Assembly: GCA_028278545.1 (NCBI GenBank)
Contig: JANQED010000018.1
Coordinates: 124,001-188,000 of the forward strand
Direction: 5' to 3'
Length of the DNA: 64,000 nucleotides
Source: Anaerolineales bacterium
GTDB lineage: Bacteria > Chloroflexota > Anaerolineae > Anaerolineales > UBA11858
Positions 17,316-26,121 of this stretch are shown piece by piece. The stretch's first letter is position 1. Each line of letters starts with the position of its first letter. The notes under the pieces were generated by a model, which was given only the letters and a program-made list of their open reading frames with translations, was not told the DNA's origin and ran no database searches. Both the position numbers and the translations under genes were made by a program.

Positions 17316-17328
17316 GCGGGGGATTATA
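17316..17328 (-). promoter_or_regulatory. TATAAT 7 bases before the GT2 start (leaderless)
   Basis: On the minus strand a perfect TATAAT (17328-17323) is followed by CCCCCGC and then the ATG at 17315. The spacing places the transcription start at the start codon. No ribosome binding site is present. Confidence 0.55.
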
Positions 17329-17354
17329 CCGCGTTTATCGAGCGCATCTGAACC

Positions 17355-17382
17355 TTGATCACAATGATCGCCGTGCTATAAT
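17355..17382 (+). promoter_or_regulatory. promoter of the AAA ATPase gene
   Basis: TTGATC at 17355-17360 and TATAAT at 17377-17382, spacing 16. The transcript would begin near 17389, about 38 bases before the ATG at 17427, leaving room for the GGGAG ribosome binding site at 17416. Confidence 0.6.
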
Positions 17383-17426
17383 CCTTCTAAGTGTATTGTT
17401 TGAACGCCACCGGATGGGAGATCAGC

Positions 17427-18767
17427 ATGAGCATAATCAATCCACAAACTGGCCAACTCAATCCTCCAACCCAAAAGGGCACTTTTGTCCCTCCGCCAAT
17501 CACGAAAATCAGCGATACTGGACTATCACAATTATGGCTACAGGACTTGGTTCTCAAAGTCTTGTATTTCCAAGGCTATCTGACAGGCTTTCAAATCGCG
17601 GAGGCTGTTGCGCTGCCCTTTGCGGGTGTCACCGATCAAATTTTGAATGCGCTCAAACGGGAGAAATTCGTCGAAGTGAAATCCTCGCAGATGGGGTTGG
17701 GCGAAGGGGCCTATCAATACGCCATCACCGGCGCTGGCATTGCCCGGGCCCGAGAAGCGCTCGAACGAAGCCAATACGCTGGCCCTGCTCCTGTCCCATT
17801 GGAAATCTATAACCGCTCGATCAAGAACCAACAGCGAGGGCGCCTGCGCGTGACCCATCGAATCCTGCAGCAGGCCCTTTCTCACCTCGTTCTGAGCGAA
17901 TCCACTTTGCAGCGGATTGGACCGGCGGTCAATTCGGGCACATCCATCTTTCTATATGGCCCCCCAGGCAACGGCAAAACCAGCATCGCGCGTGCTATCG
18001 GCCAGATGATCCTGAGCACTACCATGTACATCCCATATGCGCTTTATGTGGATGGCCAGGTCGTAAAACTGTATGACACAGTCAACCACCAACGCGCTGC
18101 CGAGAAGAACACCACCGACAAAGGCACCGGTTCACTGCGCGCCGGTTCACGGCGGGATACGCGTTGGGTGCTTATCCGCAGGCCATTCATTATGACCGGA
18201 GGCGAGCTGACGATGGAAGGCCTGGACCTGGTTTTCGACGATGTCAACAAGTTCTATGAAGCCCCCTTTCAGGTAAAGGCTAATGGGGGCATCCTACTTA
18301 TCGATGACTTCGGACGGCAACTAGTCCGCCCGCGCGATCTGCTAAACCGTTGGATCGTGCCTCTCGAAAACCGGATTGATTACCTGACTTTGCACACAGG
18401 CCGCAAACTAGAAGTGCCCTTCGACGTACTGATTGTCTTCTCAACGAACCTGCCTCCCAAGGATCTGGTAGACGAAGCCTTTCTCAGGCGCCTGCGACAC
18501 AAGATCGAAGTCGGCGACCCAAACTATGAGGAATACCGCGAGATCTTCCAGCGGATGGCAAAACAAAAAGGTGTCGAATATCGCGATCAGGGTTTGGCAT
18601 ATTTGCTCCAAGAGTGGTACATCAAGCGTGACCGCAAATTGCGCGCCTCCCATCCACGCGATCTTTGCGATCAAATTTTGGATATCGGCGAATTCATGTC
18701 CATGGAGCCCCAGATGACGCGCGAATTGATCGATCGCGCTGCCGCGGCCTATTTCGTAGACCTGTAA
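17427..18767 (+). CDS. AAA-type ATPase with N-terminal winged-helix-like region
   Basis: 446 residues. Residues about 35-110 (LQDLVLKVLYFQGYLTG, then a helix-turn-helix-like stretch) look like a DNA- or protein-binding winged helix. The ATPase core has Walker A YGPPGNGKTSIAR near 176, Walker B GGILLIDDFGRQ near 287, sensor VIVFSTNLPP near 336 and an arginine pair in FLRRLRHKI. The ATPase part contains an unusual insertion (about 210-280) between Walker A and B. Substrate is unknown; similar proteins in Chloroflexota are uncharacterised. The frame extends upstream to a GTG at 17391, but the ATG at 17427 follows a good ribosome binding site. It is followed 16 bases later by a glycerophosphodiesterase gene. 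Confidence 0.75.
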   Translation: MSIINPQTGQLNPPTQKGTFVPPPITKISDTGLSQLWLQDLVLKVLYFQGYLTGFQIAEAVALPFAGVTDQILNALKREKFVEVKSSQMGLGEGAYQYAITGAGIARAREALERSQYAGPAPVPLEIYNRSIKNQQRGRLRVTHRILQQALSHLVLSESTLQRIGPAVNSGTSIFLYGPPGNGKTSIARAIGQMILSTTMYIPYALYVDGQVVKLYDTVNHQRAAEKNTTDKGTGSLRAGSRRDTRWVLIRRPFIMTGGELTMEGLDLVFDDVNKFYEAPFQVKANGGILLIDDFGRQLVRPRDLLNRWIVPLENRIDYLTLHTGRKLEVPFDVLIVFSTNLPPKDLVDEAFLRRLRHKIEVGDPNYEEYREIFQRMAKQKGVEYRDQGLAYLLQEWYIKRDRKLRASHPRDLCDQILDIGEFMSMEPQMTRELIDRAAAAYFVDL

Positions 18768-18783
18768 ACACCCACCGGGCGCG

Positions 18784-19560
18784 ATGTTCGAACAGCTTCC
18801 TCGTCCAACAATCTTCGCTCACAGGGGATCCAGCGCCCATGCTCCAGAAAACACCTTGGCGGCCATCGAGTTGGCCGTTCGTCAAAACGCTGATGCCATC
18901 GAACTTGACGCCATGCTCTGCGCTGATGGGCATGTGGTTGTCTGCCATGACAACACCGTTGACCGAACAACGGATGGCACGGGCTCTGTCAATAAGCTAT
19001 CGCTAGATGCGCTCAAAGAATTAGATGCGGGCTGCTACTTCGACGAATCTTTCTGCGGTGAACGAGTTCCCACGCTGAACGAGGTTTTCGAGGCTGTTGG
19101 ACAGAAGACCATCATCAACGTTGAGCTGAAGAATGATTCTACGCCTACCGATTCGCTCCCAAAGAAGGTGGCCGAACTGGTTAAAAAGCACGGTTTATCC
19201 GAGCGAGTTTTTTTCTCATCTTTCAACCCCATCGCCCTGCGCCGGATCAAGAAATTGATTCCCGAGATACCTGTGGGATTGCTGGCGCTGCCAGGGTTTG
19301 CGGGCGCGTGGGCCAGGTCGGTTTGGGGGCGGTGGGTACCTTACCAGGCGCTGCACCCCTCCATCCAGGATACGACCCGCCAACTCATTCAACGGCAGCA
19401 TCGCCTGGGATACAGGGTGCACGTTTACACCGCCAATCATCCCCAAGAGATCGCCCGTCTCTATCGTTGGGATGTCGATGGTATATTCACCGACGACCCT
19501 CTCCTGGCGCGCCGCACCATCGAATCGGAAGAACGGACTGCTGAGGCCTCATCAACATGA
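18784..19560 (+). CDS. glycerophosphodiester phosphodiesterase
   Basis: 258 residues, TIM-barrel GDPD family: IFAHRGSSAHAPENT near residue 9, then AIELDAMLCADGHVVVCHD near 38 (metal ligands Glu, Asp and catalytic His), and VNVELKND near 117. The C-terminus has VHVYTANHPQEI and GVDGIFTDDP-like residues. It cleaves glycerophosphodiesters to glycerol 3-phosphate and an alcohol. No signal peptide, so it acts in the cytoplasm. It overlaps the next gene by 4 bases. Confidence 0.92.
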   Translation: MFEQLPRPTIFAHRGSSAHAPENTLAAIELAVRQNADAIELDAMLCADGHVVVCHDNTVDRTTDGTGSVNKLSLDALKELDAGCYFDESFCGERVPTLNEVFEAVGQKTIINVELKNDSTPTDSLPKKVAELVKKHGLSERVFFSSFNPIALRRIKKLIPEIPVGLLALPGFAGAWARSVWGRWVPYQALHPSIQDTTRQLIQRQHRLGYRVHVYTANHPQEIARLYRWDVDGIFTDDPLLARRTIESEERTAEASST

Positions 19561-20522
19561 TCCCGTACCCATGGATAGAAGAAGCAGCCCACAGGATCGC
19601 ACCGCACATCCGTGAAACGCCTGTCACGTATGATCGTGACAATGATCTTTATATAAAGTGGGAAAACCGTCAGGTCACCGGCTCGTTCAAGGCGCGCGGC
19701 GCATTCAACAAAGTCTTAATCCTGGAAGACTGGGAACGTGAAGCCGGCCTGTTGGCGGCCTCAGCCGGCAATCACGGACAGGGAGTGGCGCTCGCTGCCC
19801 AGGCAATCAACACCCCGGCGACCATCTACGCACCGGATGAAGCGCCCCCGGTAAAAATCAACGCAATGCGCGCGCTGGGGGCTGATGTCAGGCTCATCCC
19901 TGGGGGATATGGGGAGGCAGAAAAGGCCGCTCTGAAACAAGCCGAGGAGAGCGACGCGACCTGGGTATCCCCCTACAATGATGGACATGTCATTGCCGGC
20001 CAGGGGACACTGGGTTTAGAGACCCTCCGACAACTGCAAGCATACCCAGATTTGGAGGTTGGAGAATCAGTATGGCTGGTACCTGTCAGCGGAGGAGGTT
20101 TGGTTGCTGGTGTTGGCGCGGCGCTAAACCACTTACCCCATCCGCCCAGGCTGGTAGCTGTACAAACTGAAGTTGAACCTTTCATGCACGCCTTGTACTA
20201 TGGGGACAGCCAAGAAATCACCGTGGATACGCCCACAATTGCAGATGGTCTCTCTGGGCCAGTGGAGGAAAAGGCAATCACGATTCCCCTAATCCGGGAA
20301 TTTGTTGACGAGATCGTCTTGATAAGCGAAGACGAAATCGTCCAGGCAATTGCCACAGCCTGGCATCAGTATGGCGAACGCATCGAAGCCTCGGGGGCTG
20401 TGGTTCTGGCGGCGGCCCTTTCAGGCAAAGTCTCACAACGACCTGCCATTCTGGTGATAAGCGGCGGGAATATCGAGCCTGAGAAACATCAGGAAATCAT
20501 CTCTGCGAAAAATGATGGCTGA
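19557..20522 (+). CDS. PLP-dependent threonine/serine dehydratase family protein
   Basis: 321 residues, fold type II PLP enzyme. TGSFKARGAFNK near residue 41 holds the Schiff-base Lys, SAGNHGQGVALAA near 69 binds the cofactor phosphate region, and VSGGGLVAGVGAALN near 177 is the glycine loop. There is no C-terminal regulatory ACT domain, as in catabolic threonine ammonia-lyases or serine racemases. Expected reaction is deamination of threonine or serine to a 2-keto acid. The ATGA overlap with the upstream GDPD gene and the 11-base overlap with the CoA-transferase-like gene make one operon. Confidence 0.85.
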   Translation: MIPYPWIEEAAHRIAPHIRETPVTYDRDNDLYIKWENRQVTGSFKARGAFNKVLILEDWEREAGLLAASAGNHGQGVALAAQAINTPATIYAPDEAPPVKINAMRALGADVRLIPGGYGEAEKAALKQAEESDATWVSPYNDGHVIAGQGTLGLETLRQLQAYPDLEVGESVWLVPVSGGGLVAGVGAALNHLPHPPRLVAVQTEVEPFMHALYYGDSQEITVDTPTIADGLSGPVEEKAITIPLIREFVDEIVLISEDEIVQAIATAWHQYGERIEASGAVVLAAALSGKVSQRPAILVISGGNIEPEKHQEIISAKNDG

Positions 20523-21330
20523 GGATTTCACACCCGCGGAGATCATGATCACCTGCATGGCCCGCCAGGTCGTGGATGGGGAAATTGTGGCACAGGGCAT
20601 CGCTACACCGCTGGTTGCTGCGGCTTACCTATTAGCTAGATATACCCATGCCCCGAATCTCTATTTTGCCTCGGCCATCGGGCAGGGCATCTGCCGCCAG
20701 CCCGCCCCTTTAGGGATATCCAATATCGAAAGCCTGTGGCTGGATCGTTCGATGACCAACGTCGGTTTTGTGCGAACAGCGGCTGATATCCTGCCAAATC
20801 TGCGCCCCAAAGAGTTCTTCCGCCCCGGCCAAATCGATGCGCATGGCAACTTCAACAACATTGCCTTTGGGAAAAGCTATACGCAGCCGCGTTTGCGCTT
20901 ACCGGGCACAGGCGGCATCCCTGATGTGACCACCTTTATCAGCGATATCTACCTTTACATCCCCAGGCATTCGCGGGTCACTTTTGTCAAAGAGCTGGAT
21001 TTCGTATCTGGACTGGGACACAACCCCGTCAGGAAACACGGTGCAGGGCCGCGATACTTGATCACCGACCTGGGTGAATTCGACTTTGCAAATGGACGCA
21101 TGAGGTTGCTTTCATATCACCCTGGCAACTCTATCGAACGCATTCAGTCGAAAACGAAATTCGAGTTAGAGCTGGCACCAGGTGTCCGGGAGACATGTCC
21201 TCCCTCAGCCCATGAGCTGAGACTTATTAGAGAAGAAATCGACCCGTTAGGAATCCGCAACCTGGAATTGCTCAGCGGCGGCGCACGTAGAAACCTGCTG
21301 CGTGATATTCTAGTTCGTGAAAAAGCCTGA
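20512..21330 (+). CDS. CoA-transferase family I beta-subunit-like protein, orphan
   Basis: 272 residues resembling the beta subunit of glutaconate-type CoA transferases: VVDGEIVAQGIATPLVAAA near residue 19, PNLYFASAIGQG near 46, RPGQIDAHGNFNNIAFG near 104, then GTGGIPDV and a C-terminal GGARRNLLRDIL. In active beta subunits the segment after the second strand carries a catalytic Glu (ESG-like); here it reads ASA. No alpha subunit is in the window. Related IpdB-type proteins act as hydrolases rather than transferases, so the activity is open. It is in an operon with a dehydratase whose 2-keto acid product could feed acyl-CoA metabolism, but this is inference. Confidence 0.7.
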   Translation: MMAEDFTPAEIMITCMARQVVDGEIVAQGIATPLVAAAYLLARYTHAPNLYFASAIGQGICRQPAPLGISNIESLWLDRSMTNVGFVRTAADILPNLRPKEFFRPGQIDAHGNFNNIAFGKSYTQPRLRLPGTGGIPDVTTFISDIYLYIPRHSRVTFVKELDFVSGLGHNPVRKHGAGPRYLITDLGEFDFANGRMRLLSYHPGNSIERIQSKTKFELELAPGVRETCPPSAHELRLIREEIDPLGIRNLELLSGGARRNLLRDILVREKA

Positions 21331-21392
21331 ATACTAAGCCAGCTTTCGCCAATCGGTGGCTTAGTCAGGTATCGAATATATACTGGAGAAGA

Positions 21393-24161
21393 ATGAGAGG
21401 ATTACATTTAAGGCGGCTTTTGCTCGTCGTCGCGCTATTGTCGGCCCTGATCCCATCCCAATTTGGTCTGGCAGCCTCATTCCAACAAGAGACGGCCGAA
21501 GCGCGCGCGCTAGAACTGCTCGAGCAACTTACGCCTGAGGAACGCGTTGGGCAATTATTCCTGGTAACATTCCAAGGTACAGATGCCGGGCCAGAGACCC
21601 AGATTTACGATCTGACCACCAATCATTATCTTGGGGGGGTGATCCTCAGTGCCGAAAATGACAATTTCGCTGCGGCTGACGAGACCATCTCGGGCGCATG
21701 GATCTTAACCAATCAACTTCAGAACATTCGCTTCTCCAGTTCTCAGGTCGAGCATATCAACCCCGTCTCCGAAGAAACTTTTCAACCCCAATACATCCCC
21801 CTTTTCATTGGTTTATCGCAAGAAGGCGATGGCCCGCCTCACAATGAGATCTTCTCCGGCCTGACAGCCATGCCGAGTCAACTGGCCATCGGGGCAACCT
21901 GGAACCCTGAACTGGCCCAGCAGGTAGGCATGATCGCCGGCCGTGAGCTAGCCGCTCTCGGAATCAACCTGTTATTTGGCCCCTCCCTGGACGTGTCTGA
22001 CATACCTAATCCAGAGGGGGAGGGCGATTTGAACGTGCGAGTATTTGGCGGCGATCCTTACTGGGTGGGGGAAATGGCCCAGGCGTATATTGAGGGAGTC
22101 CACGAGGGGGGTGCCAACCATATTGCCGTCGTGGGCACCCATTTCCCCGGCCTGGGAAGCGCCGACCGCTTGCCAGAATTCGAAGTCGCTACCGTCCGCA
22201 AATCTCTGGAACAACTCCAGCAAATCGAGTTAGCGCCCTTCTTCACTGTCACTGGCAACGCTGACAAAGAAGCGGCTCGCCTGGACGCGCTGCTGGTATC
22301 CCACATCCGCTATCAAGGCCTGCAAGGCAATATCCGCTCGACAACGCGCCCCATCAGCTTCGATCAGCCTGCCCTGACCCTGCTCATGGAACTAGCACCC
22401 TTCGCAAGCTGGCGAGAGAGTGGGGGCGTGATCATCAGCGATGATCTGGGAAGCCGGGCCGTGCGCAGATTCCACGACCCAACCGAAGAGACATTCAACG
22501 CTCGCCGCCTGGCTCTGGACGCTTTCCTGGCCGGAAACGATATGCTCTACCTGAACAACTTCACCAGCAGTGAAGACCCGGACGCTTACACGACAATTTT
22601 AAGCACCCTGGAATTCTTCAGCCAGAAATACCGCGAGGACCCGGTTTTCGCCCAAAGAGTCGATGAATCGGTTTTGCGCATTCTGACGCTCAAATTCCGC
22701 ATGTATGGGTTTTTCACGCTCAATCTGGTACTCCCCGCTGGCAACCTGGGCGAGCTGAACTCCTCAGAATCTCGTCAGATCACATATGAGGTCGCGCAAC
22801 GCGGCGCTACTCTAATCAGCCCGCCTTTAAGCGAGTTGGACAACGTCTTACCAAATGCGCCTGATTTCAACGAACGCATCGTTTTCATTACAGATACCTA
22901 CTCTGTAACACAATGCAGTGAATGTCCACCAGAACCGGTGTTGGCAGTTGATGCCCTGCAACAGTCTGTGATCAACTTATACGGACCGGGCGCGGAAGGA
23001 TTAGTATCCCAGGCTAACTTGAATTCCCACTCTTCCGAGCAGCTCACTTTGATGCTCGACGGGGCAGACGAAACCGGACTCGTCGAGTGGAACATCCGCC
23101 AGGCCCAATGGATTATCTTCGTGATGCTGGACGTAGATGCAGACCGCCCAACATCCCTGGCTTTGCAGCGTTTCCTGGCTGAGCGCCCCGATTTGAGTCG
23201 AGGGAAAAACGTGGTCGTCTTCGCGGCGAATGCGCCGTACTATCTCGACGCGACCGACATCTCCAAATTGACTGTCTTTTTCGGCCTGTTTGGCAAAACA
23301 TCCCCGTTTATGGATGTGGCGGCGCGTCTGCTCTTTAAGGAGATCACCACGCCGGGTGGCGCGCTACCCGTCTCGGTTCCAGGCATTGGATATGAACTCA
23401 TTTCAGCAACTTCGCCCAATCCGGAACAGATCATCCCCCTGGTGCTGGATATCCCAGCCCCTTTAGAGGGCACAGCTACCCCAGAGGTAACACCCGCTCC
23501 CGAATACCGTATCGGGGACACGATTCCTCTAAAAGCCGGTGTAATCTTCGACCATAACCACAATCCAGTTCCCGATAACACTCCTGTTCAATTCAACATC
23601 ACTGTAGATGGGCAAGAAGCTCCTTCCATCTCCGCAACGACCGTAGACGGTGTTGCCACGGTTAATTTCAAATTCGATAGTTCGGGCATCGTGAATATTT
23701 GGGCCATGAGTGGGTCGGCGAGTTCAGAAGCATTGGTCTTTGAAATCCCTCCAGATGAATCACCGTTGGTAACACCAACCGAAATGCCCACGGAGACCCC
23801 ATTGCCCACCCTAGTACCAACAGAACCTATACCGACTCCAATGCCGGCACTCGAACCGGAGACAGTCCCCCAAAGTATTGGCCTACGAGATTGGGGAATA
23901 GCCCTGGCCATCATTGCAGCAGTCGCCTGGGGAGCATCGCGCACCGGGGCCTTGATAGGGCAAGTCCGCCGAGGGGTGCGTTGGGCACTCACAGCGGTGA
24001 TCACTGGGTTGCTCACCTATACCTATGGCGCGCTCTCGCTGCCTGGCACTGAGTGGGTGATGGAAACCAATCAACACTGGGGCCTGCTCTTGCTAGCCTT
24101 CTCAGGAGCAATCCTTGGGTGGGGCGTCAGCGCGTTAATATCGACTAACGATAAAAGATAA
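21393..24161 (+). CDS. membrane-anchored glycoside hydrolase family 3-like protein with altered active site
   Basis: 922 residues. A signal peptide (about 1-28) is followed by a GH3 N-terminal barrel (35-440) resembling beta-N-acetylglucosaminidase NagZ. The nucleophile region VIISDDLGSRA is near 346. The expected KHFPGHGD motif reads THFPGLGS near 246, and the following Asp-His dyad is absent. A GH3 C-terminal-like domain follows (450-660). Residues about 700-780 look like a Big-1/invasin-type Ig domain, then a Pro/Thr linker, and about three membrane segments from 835 to the end. It probably sits outside the membrane. Hydrolysis of cell-wall sugars is possible but the altered dyad makes it doubtful; it could be a binding protein. 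Confidence 0.75.
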   Translation: MRGLHLRRLLLVVALLSALIPSQFGLAASFQQETAEARALELLEQLTPEERVGQLFLVTFQGTDAGPETQIYDLTTNHYLGGVILSAENDNFAAADETISGAWILTNQLQNIRFSSSQVEHINPVSEETFQPQYIPLFIGLSQEGDGPPHNEIFSGLTAMPSQLAIGATWNPELAQQVGMIAGRELAALGINLLFGPSLDVSDIPNPEGEGDLNVRVFGGDPYWVGEMAQAYIEGVHEGGANHIAVVGTHFPGLGSADRLPEFEVATVRKSLEQLQQIELAPFFTVTGNADKEAARLDALLVSHIRYQGLQGNIRSTTRPISFDQPALTLLMELAPFASWRESGGVIISDDLGSRAVRRFHDPTEETFNARRLALDAFLAGNDMLYLNNFTSSEDPDAYTTILSTLEFFSQKYREDPVFAQRVDESVLRILTLKFRMYGFFTLNLVLPAGNLGELNSSESRQITYEVAQRGATLISPPLSELDNVLPNAPDFNERIVFITDTYSVTQCSECPPEPVLAVDALQQSVINLYGPGAEGLVSQANLNSHSSEQLTLMLDGADETGLVEWNIRQAQWIIFVMLDVDADRPTSLALQRFLAERPDLSRGKNVVVFAANAPYYLDATDISKLTVFFGLFGKTSPFMDVAARLLFKEITTPGGALPVSVPGIGYELISATSPNPEQIIPLVLDIPAPLEGTATPEVTPAPEYRIGDTIPLKAGVIFDHNHNPVPDNTPVQFNITVDGQEAPSISATTVDGVATVNFKFDSSGIVNIWAMSGSASSEALVFEIPPDESPLVTPTEMPTETPLPTLVPTEPIPTPMPALEPETVPQSIGLRDWGIALAIIAAVAWGASRTGALIGQVRRGVRWALTAVITGLLTYTYGALSLPGTEWVMETNQHWGLLLLAFSGAILGWGVSALISTNDKR

Positions 24162-24190
24162 TCCCCCTGGCGAAACTGCTCCCCCATGAT

Positions 24191-25180
24191 CTAGCGCCAA
24201 AGGGTGACGATCAGGCTAATGAATATCAAGGCCATAGAAACCCAAATCAACCTGCGCTCTATGGGGGAAGATAACAGATCAACCAACGTAGGGGTCGGCA
24301 AAGGGGCTTTCGGCTGGCTGGACGGGTTCCAATCCCCCAACAGGGCTTGCCTGAATTCCTGCATATCTTGAGGTCGCTCCTCCGGGTGCAGATTCAAAGC
24401 CCAGAGAACGGTGCGTTCAGTGCGAGGGCTGATAGAGCTGTTGATCTCTCGGGGCATGCGCAACAACCCTGGTTGCAGAAATCGATCGCGGGCTTCCTTA
24501 GGGGGATGATTAGTCAACAAATGATACAGCGTCGCCCCAAATGAGAATATATCGCTGCGCACATCTGTATGACCAGCATCACCGCCGTATTGCTCTAAAG
24601 GAGTATAGTGGGCTGTGCCACGCCCCTGCACTACGGTAATCGTGACCTCATCCGTCGCCAGGATCTTCACCAGCCCAAAATCGACCAGCTTGACCACACC
24701 CTCCGGGGTCAATTTCAAATTGCTGGGTTTGATATCCCTGTGCACAATGGGAGGGTTCTGACTATGGAGATAAGCAAGCGCATCCACCAGTTGAGCAGCC
24801 CAGGTAAGCACTTCTCTCTCCTCCAAGAACTGCTCTTTCAGACGGGCTTCAGTCATCAAGATGCTCAAATCCCTCCCGGGGACAAAATCCATCACCAGGT
24901 AATCCCGCTCCTCAATGGAGAAAAAATCAGACACTTTAGGCAAATTAGGGTGATCAAGGCGTGCTAAAACAGTGGCTTCACGCATGAATTGCTCCTTGGT
25001 CTGCCGGCGTACAGCCTCTGAGATTTGAGGATCGTGGAATATCTCTTTGAGCGCACACAAACGCCCCTCTAGCCGCAGATCGTCCGTCAGGTAGACGCTC
25101 CCCATGCCACCCTGACCGATGATTCGCCTGATTTTATAGCGCTCTTTTAGAATTTCTCCAGCTTGATGAGGTACGGGCAT
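24191..25180 (-). CDS. serine/threonine protein kinase, C-terminal membrane anchor
   Basis: 329 residues. The complete Hanks-type kinase has the glycine loop [11 protein letters not shown] near 20, Lys in ALKEIF near 46, [11 protein letters not shown] near 144, DFGLVKI near 166 and an APE-like region replaced by [10 protein letters not shown] Pro-rich linker leads to one membrane helix at the extreme C-terminus ([17 protein letters not shown]), with essentially nothing outside. It would phosphorylate cytoplasmic targets. The divergent FHA-winged-helix gene at 25354 is the obvious candidate partner, because FHA domains bind phosphothreonine. Confidence 0.92.
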   Translation of the reverse strand: MPVPHQAGEILKERYKIRRIIGQGGMGSVYLTDDLRLEGRLCALKEIFHDPQISEAVRRQTKEQFMREATVLARLDHPNLPKVSDFFSIEERDYLVMDFVPGRDLSILMTEARLKEQFLEEREVLTWAAQLVDALAYLHSQNPPIVHRDIKPSNLKLTPEGVVKLVDFGLVKILATDEVTITVVQGRGTAHYTPLEQYGGDAGHTDVRSDIFSFGATLYHLLTNHPPKEARDRFLQPGLLRMPREINSSISPRTERTVLWALNLHPEERPQDMQEFRQALLGDWNPSSQPKAPLPTPTLVDLLSSPIERRLIWVSMALIFISLIVTLWR

Positions 25181-25254
25181 AATCTTTTAACACAACGATC
25201 ACTGACTGCTCAGCGATGCGACGAATCCATCCGGAAGCAACAATTTTGTGATAT

Positions 25255-25260
25255 TATACT
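25255..25260 (+). promoter_or_regulatory. probable -10 box of the FHA regulator gene
   Basis: TATACT in the 173-base gap between the divergent kinase and FHA genes. Transcription would start near 25267, leaving a leader of about 87 bases before 25354. The -35 region is weak. Confidence 0.4.
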
Positions 25261-25353
25261 CGGAGAGTTCGTTATCTTCATCAACGATTTAAGGCGGTGA
25301 ATTTTAATAGCAAGTGACAAGGTTCTGTCGGACGGGCAATTTCACTCGGCAAA

Positions 25354-26028
25354 ATGACTTATAACAATCACGATGTACCGGTTTTAGTCGGGTACGAAGG
25401 AAATTTAGACGGCCAACGTTGGATGCTGAAGCGGGAATTGATCCTTGGTCGTGAAGAGGGCTGTGATATCCCGATCAACAACCGCCAGGTTTCCCGCCAG
25501 CACGCTAAGATCTCACCGTCAACTGAGGGGGTTATCCTCCACGATTTGGGCAGCAAGAACGGAACCCATTGCAACGGCAAACGAATTGCAAACCCCACCA
25601 CCCTCCAGGACGGTGATGTTATCTATATCGCTCTGGCCCAGAAGTTCGTTTACCTGAGTTCGGATGCAACCCTGCCATTGGAATTCGAGGACAGCACCAG
25701 CCCGGCTCCTGATCGACGCGGGCGATTATTATTGGAGAAACGCTCTCGACGGGTCTGGATTGACGATGAAGAAATCCTACCGCCGCTATCCGCGTCTCAA
25801 TATCAATTGCTAGAAACACTGTATGACAACAAAGGGCGAGTTGTCCCGCGCGAAGAACTGATGACCGGCATCTGGGGAGAAGATGGCGCTATCGATATCA
25901 CCAATCAAGCCCTGGACGCCCTGGTTCGACGATTGCGGAGTCGACTAGCCGAACTCGACCCTGACCATACCTACATTGTCACGGTTCGCGGACACGGTTT
26001 GCGCCTGGACAACCCGCAGGCAGAATAA
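25354..26028 (+). CDS. FHA domain protein with OmpR-type winged-helix DNA-binding domain
   Basis: 224 residues. The FHA domain (about 10-105) shows LILGREEGCDIPINNRQVSR, RQHAKI and LGSKNGTHCNG, the phosphothreonine-binding loops. Residues about 130-220 are an OmpR/PhoB-type winged helix (LSASQYQLLETLYDNKG, then VVPREELMTGIWG and VRRLRSRL ending VRGHGLRL). A response-regulator output domain is thus joined to an FHA sensor instead of a receiver. The neighbouring divergent Ser/Thr kinase may phosphorylate it or a protein it binds. No clear ribosome binding site is seen at the ATG. Confidence 0.88.
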   Translation: MTYNNHDVPVLVGYEGNLDGQRWMLKRELILGREEGCDIPINNRQVSRQHAKISPSTEGVILHDLGSKNGTHCNGKRIANPTTLQDGDVIYIALAQKFVYLSSDATLPLEFEDSTSPAPDRRGRLLLEKRSRRVWIDDEEILPPLSASQYQLLETLYDNKGRVVPREELMTGIWGEDGAIDITNQALDALVRRLRSRLAELDPDHTYIVTVRGHGLRLDNPQAE

Positions 26029-26064
26029 ATCCAAAAAAGTACTGCTTCAACAAGCTCACTGAGC

Positions 26065-26106
26065 GCGGAAGTGGGGTGTATCTGAACAGATGCACCCCAC
26101 TTCCGC
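26065..26106. repeat. 42-base inverted repeat upstream of ychF
   Basis: GCGGAAGTGGGGTG at 26065-26078 pairs with CACCCCACTTCCGC at 26093-26106, and the inner part continues with ATCTG/CAGAT around a short loop. It has no T-run on either strand. It lies between the FHA gene and ychF and ends 15 bases before the ychF start. It could be a rho-independent-like end of the FHA transcript, an mRNA stability element or an operator. Confidence 0.6.
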
Positions 26107-26121
26107 TCCGAAAGGACATCC

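Noticed and set aside
17391-17426. Earlier GTG start for the AAA ATPase
   Set aside because: It would lie at the predicted transcription start without a ribosome binding site, whereas the ATG at 17427 has one.
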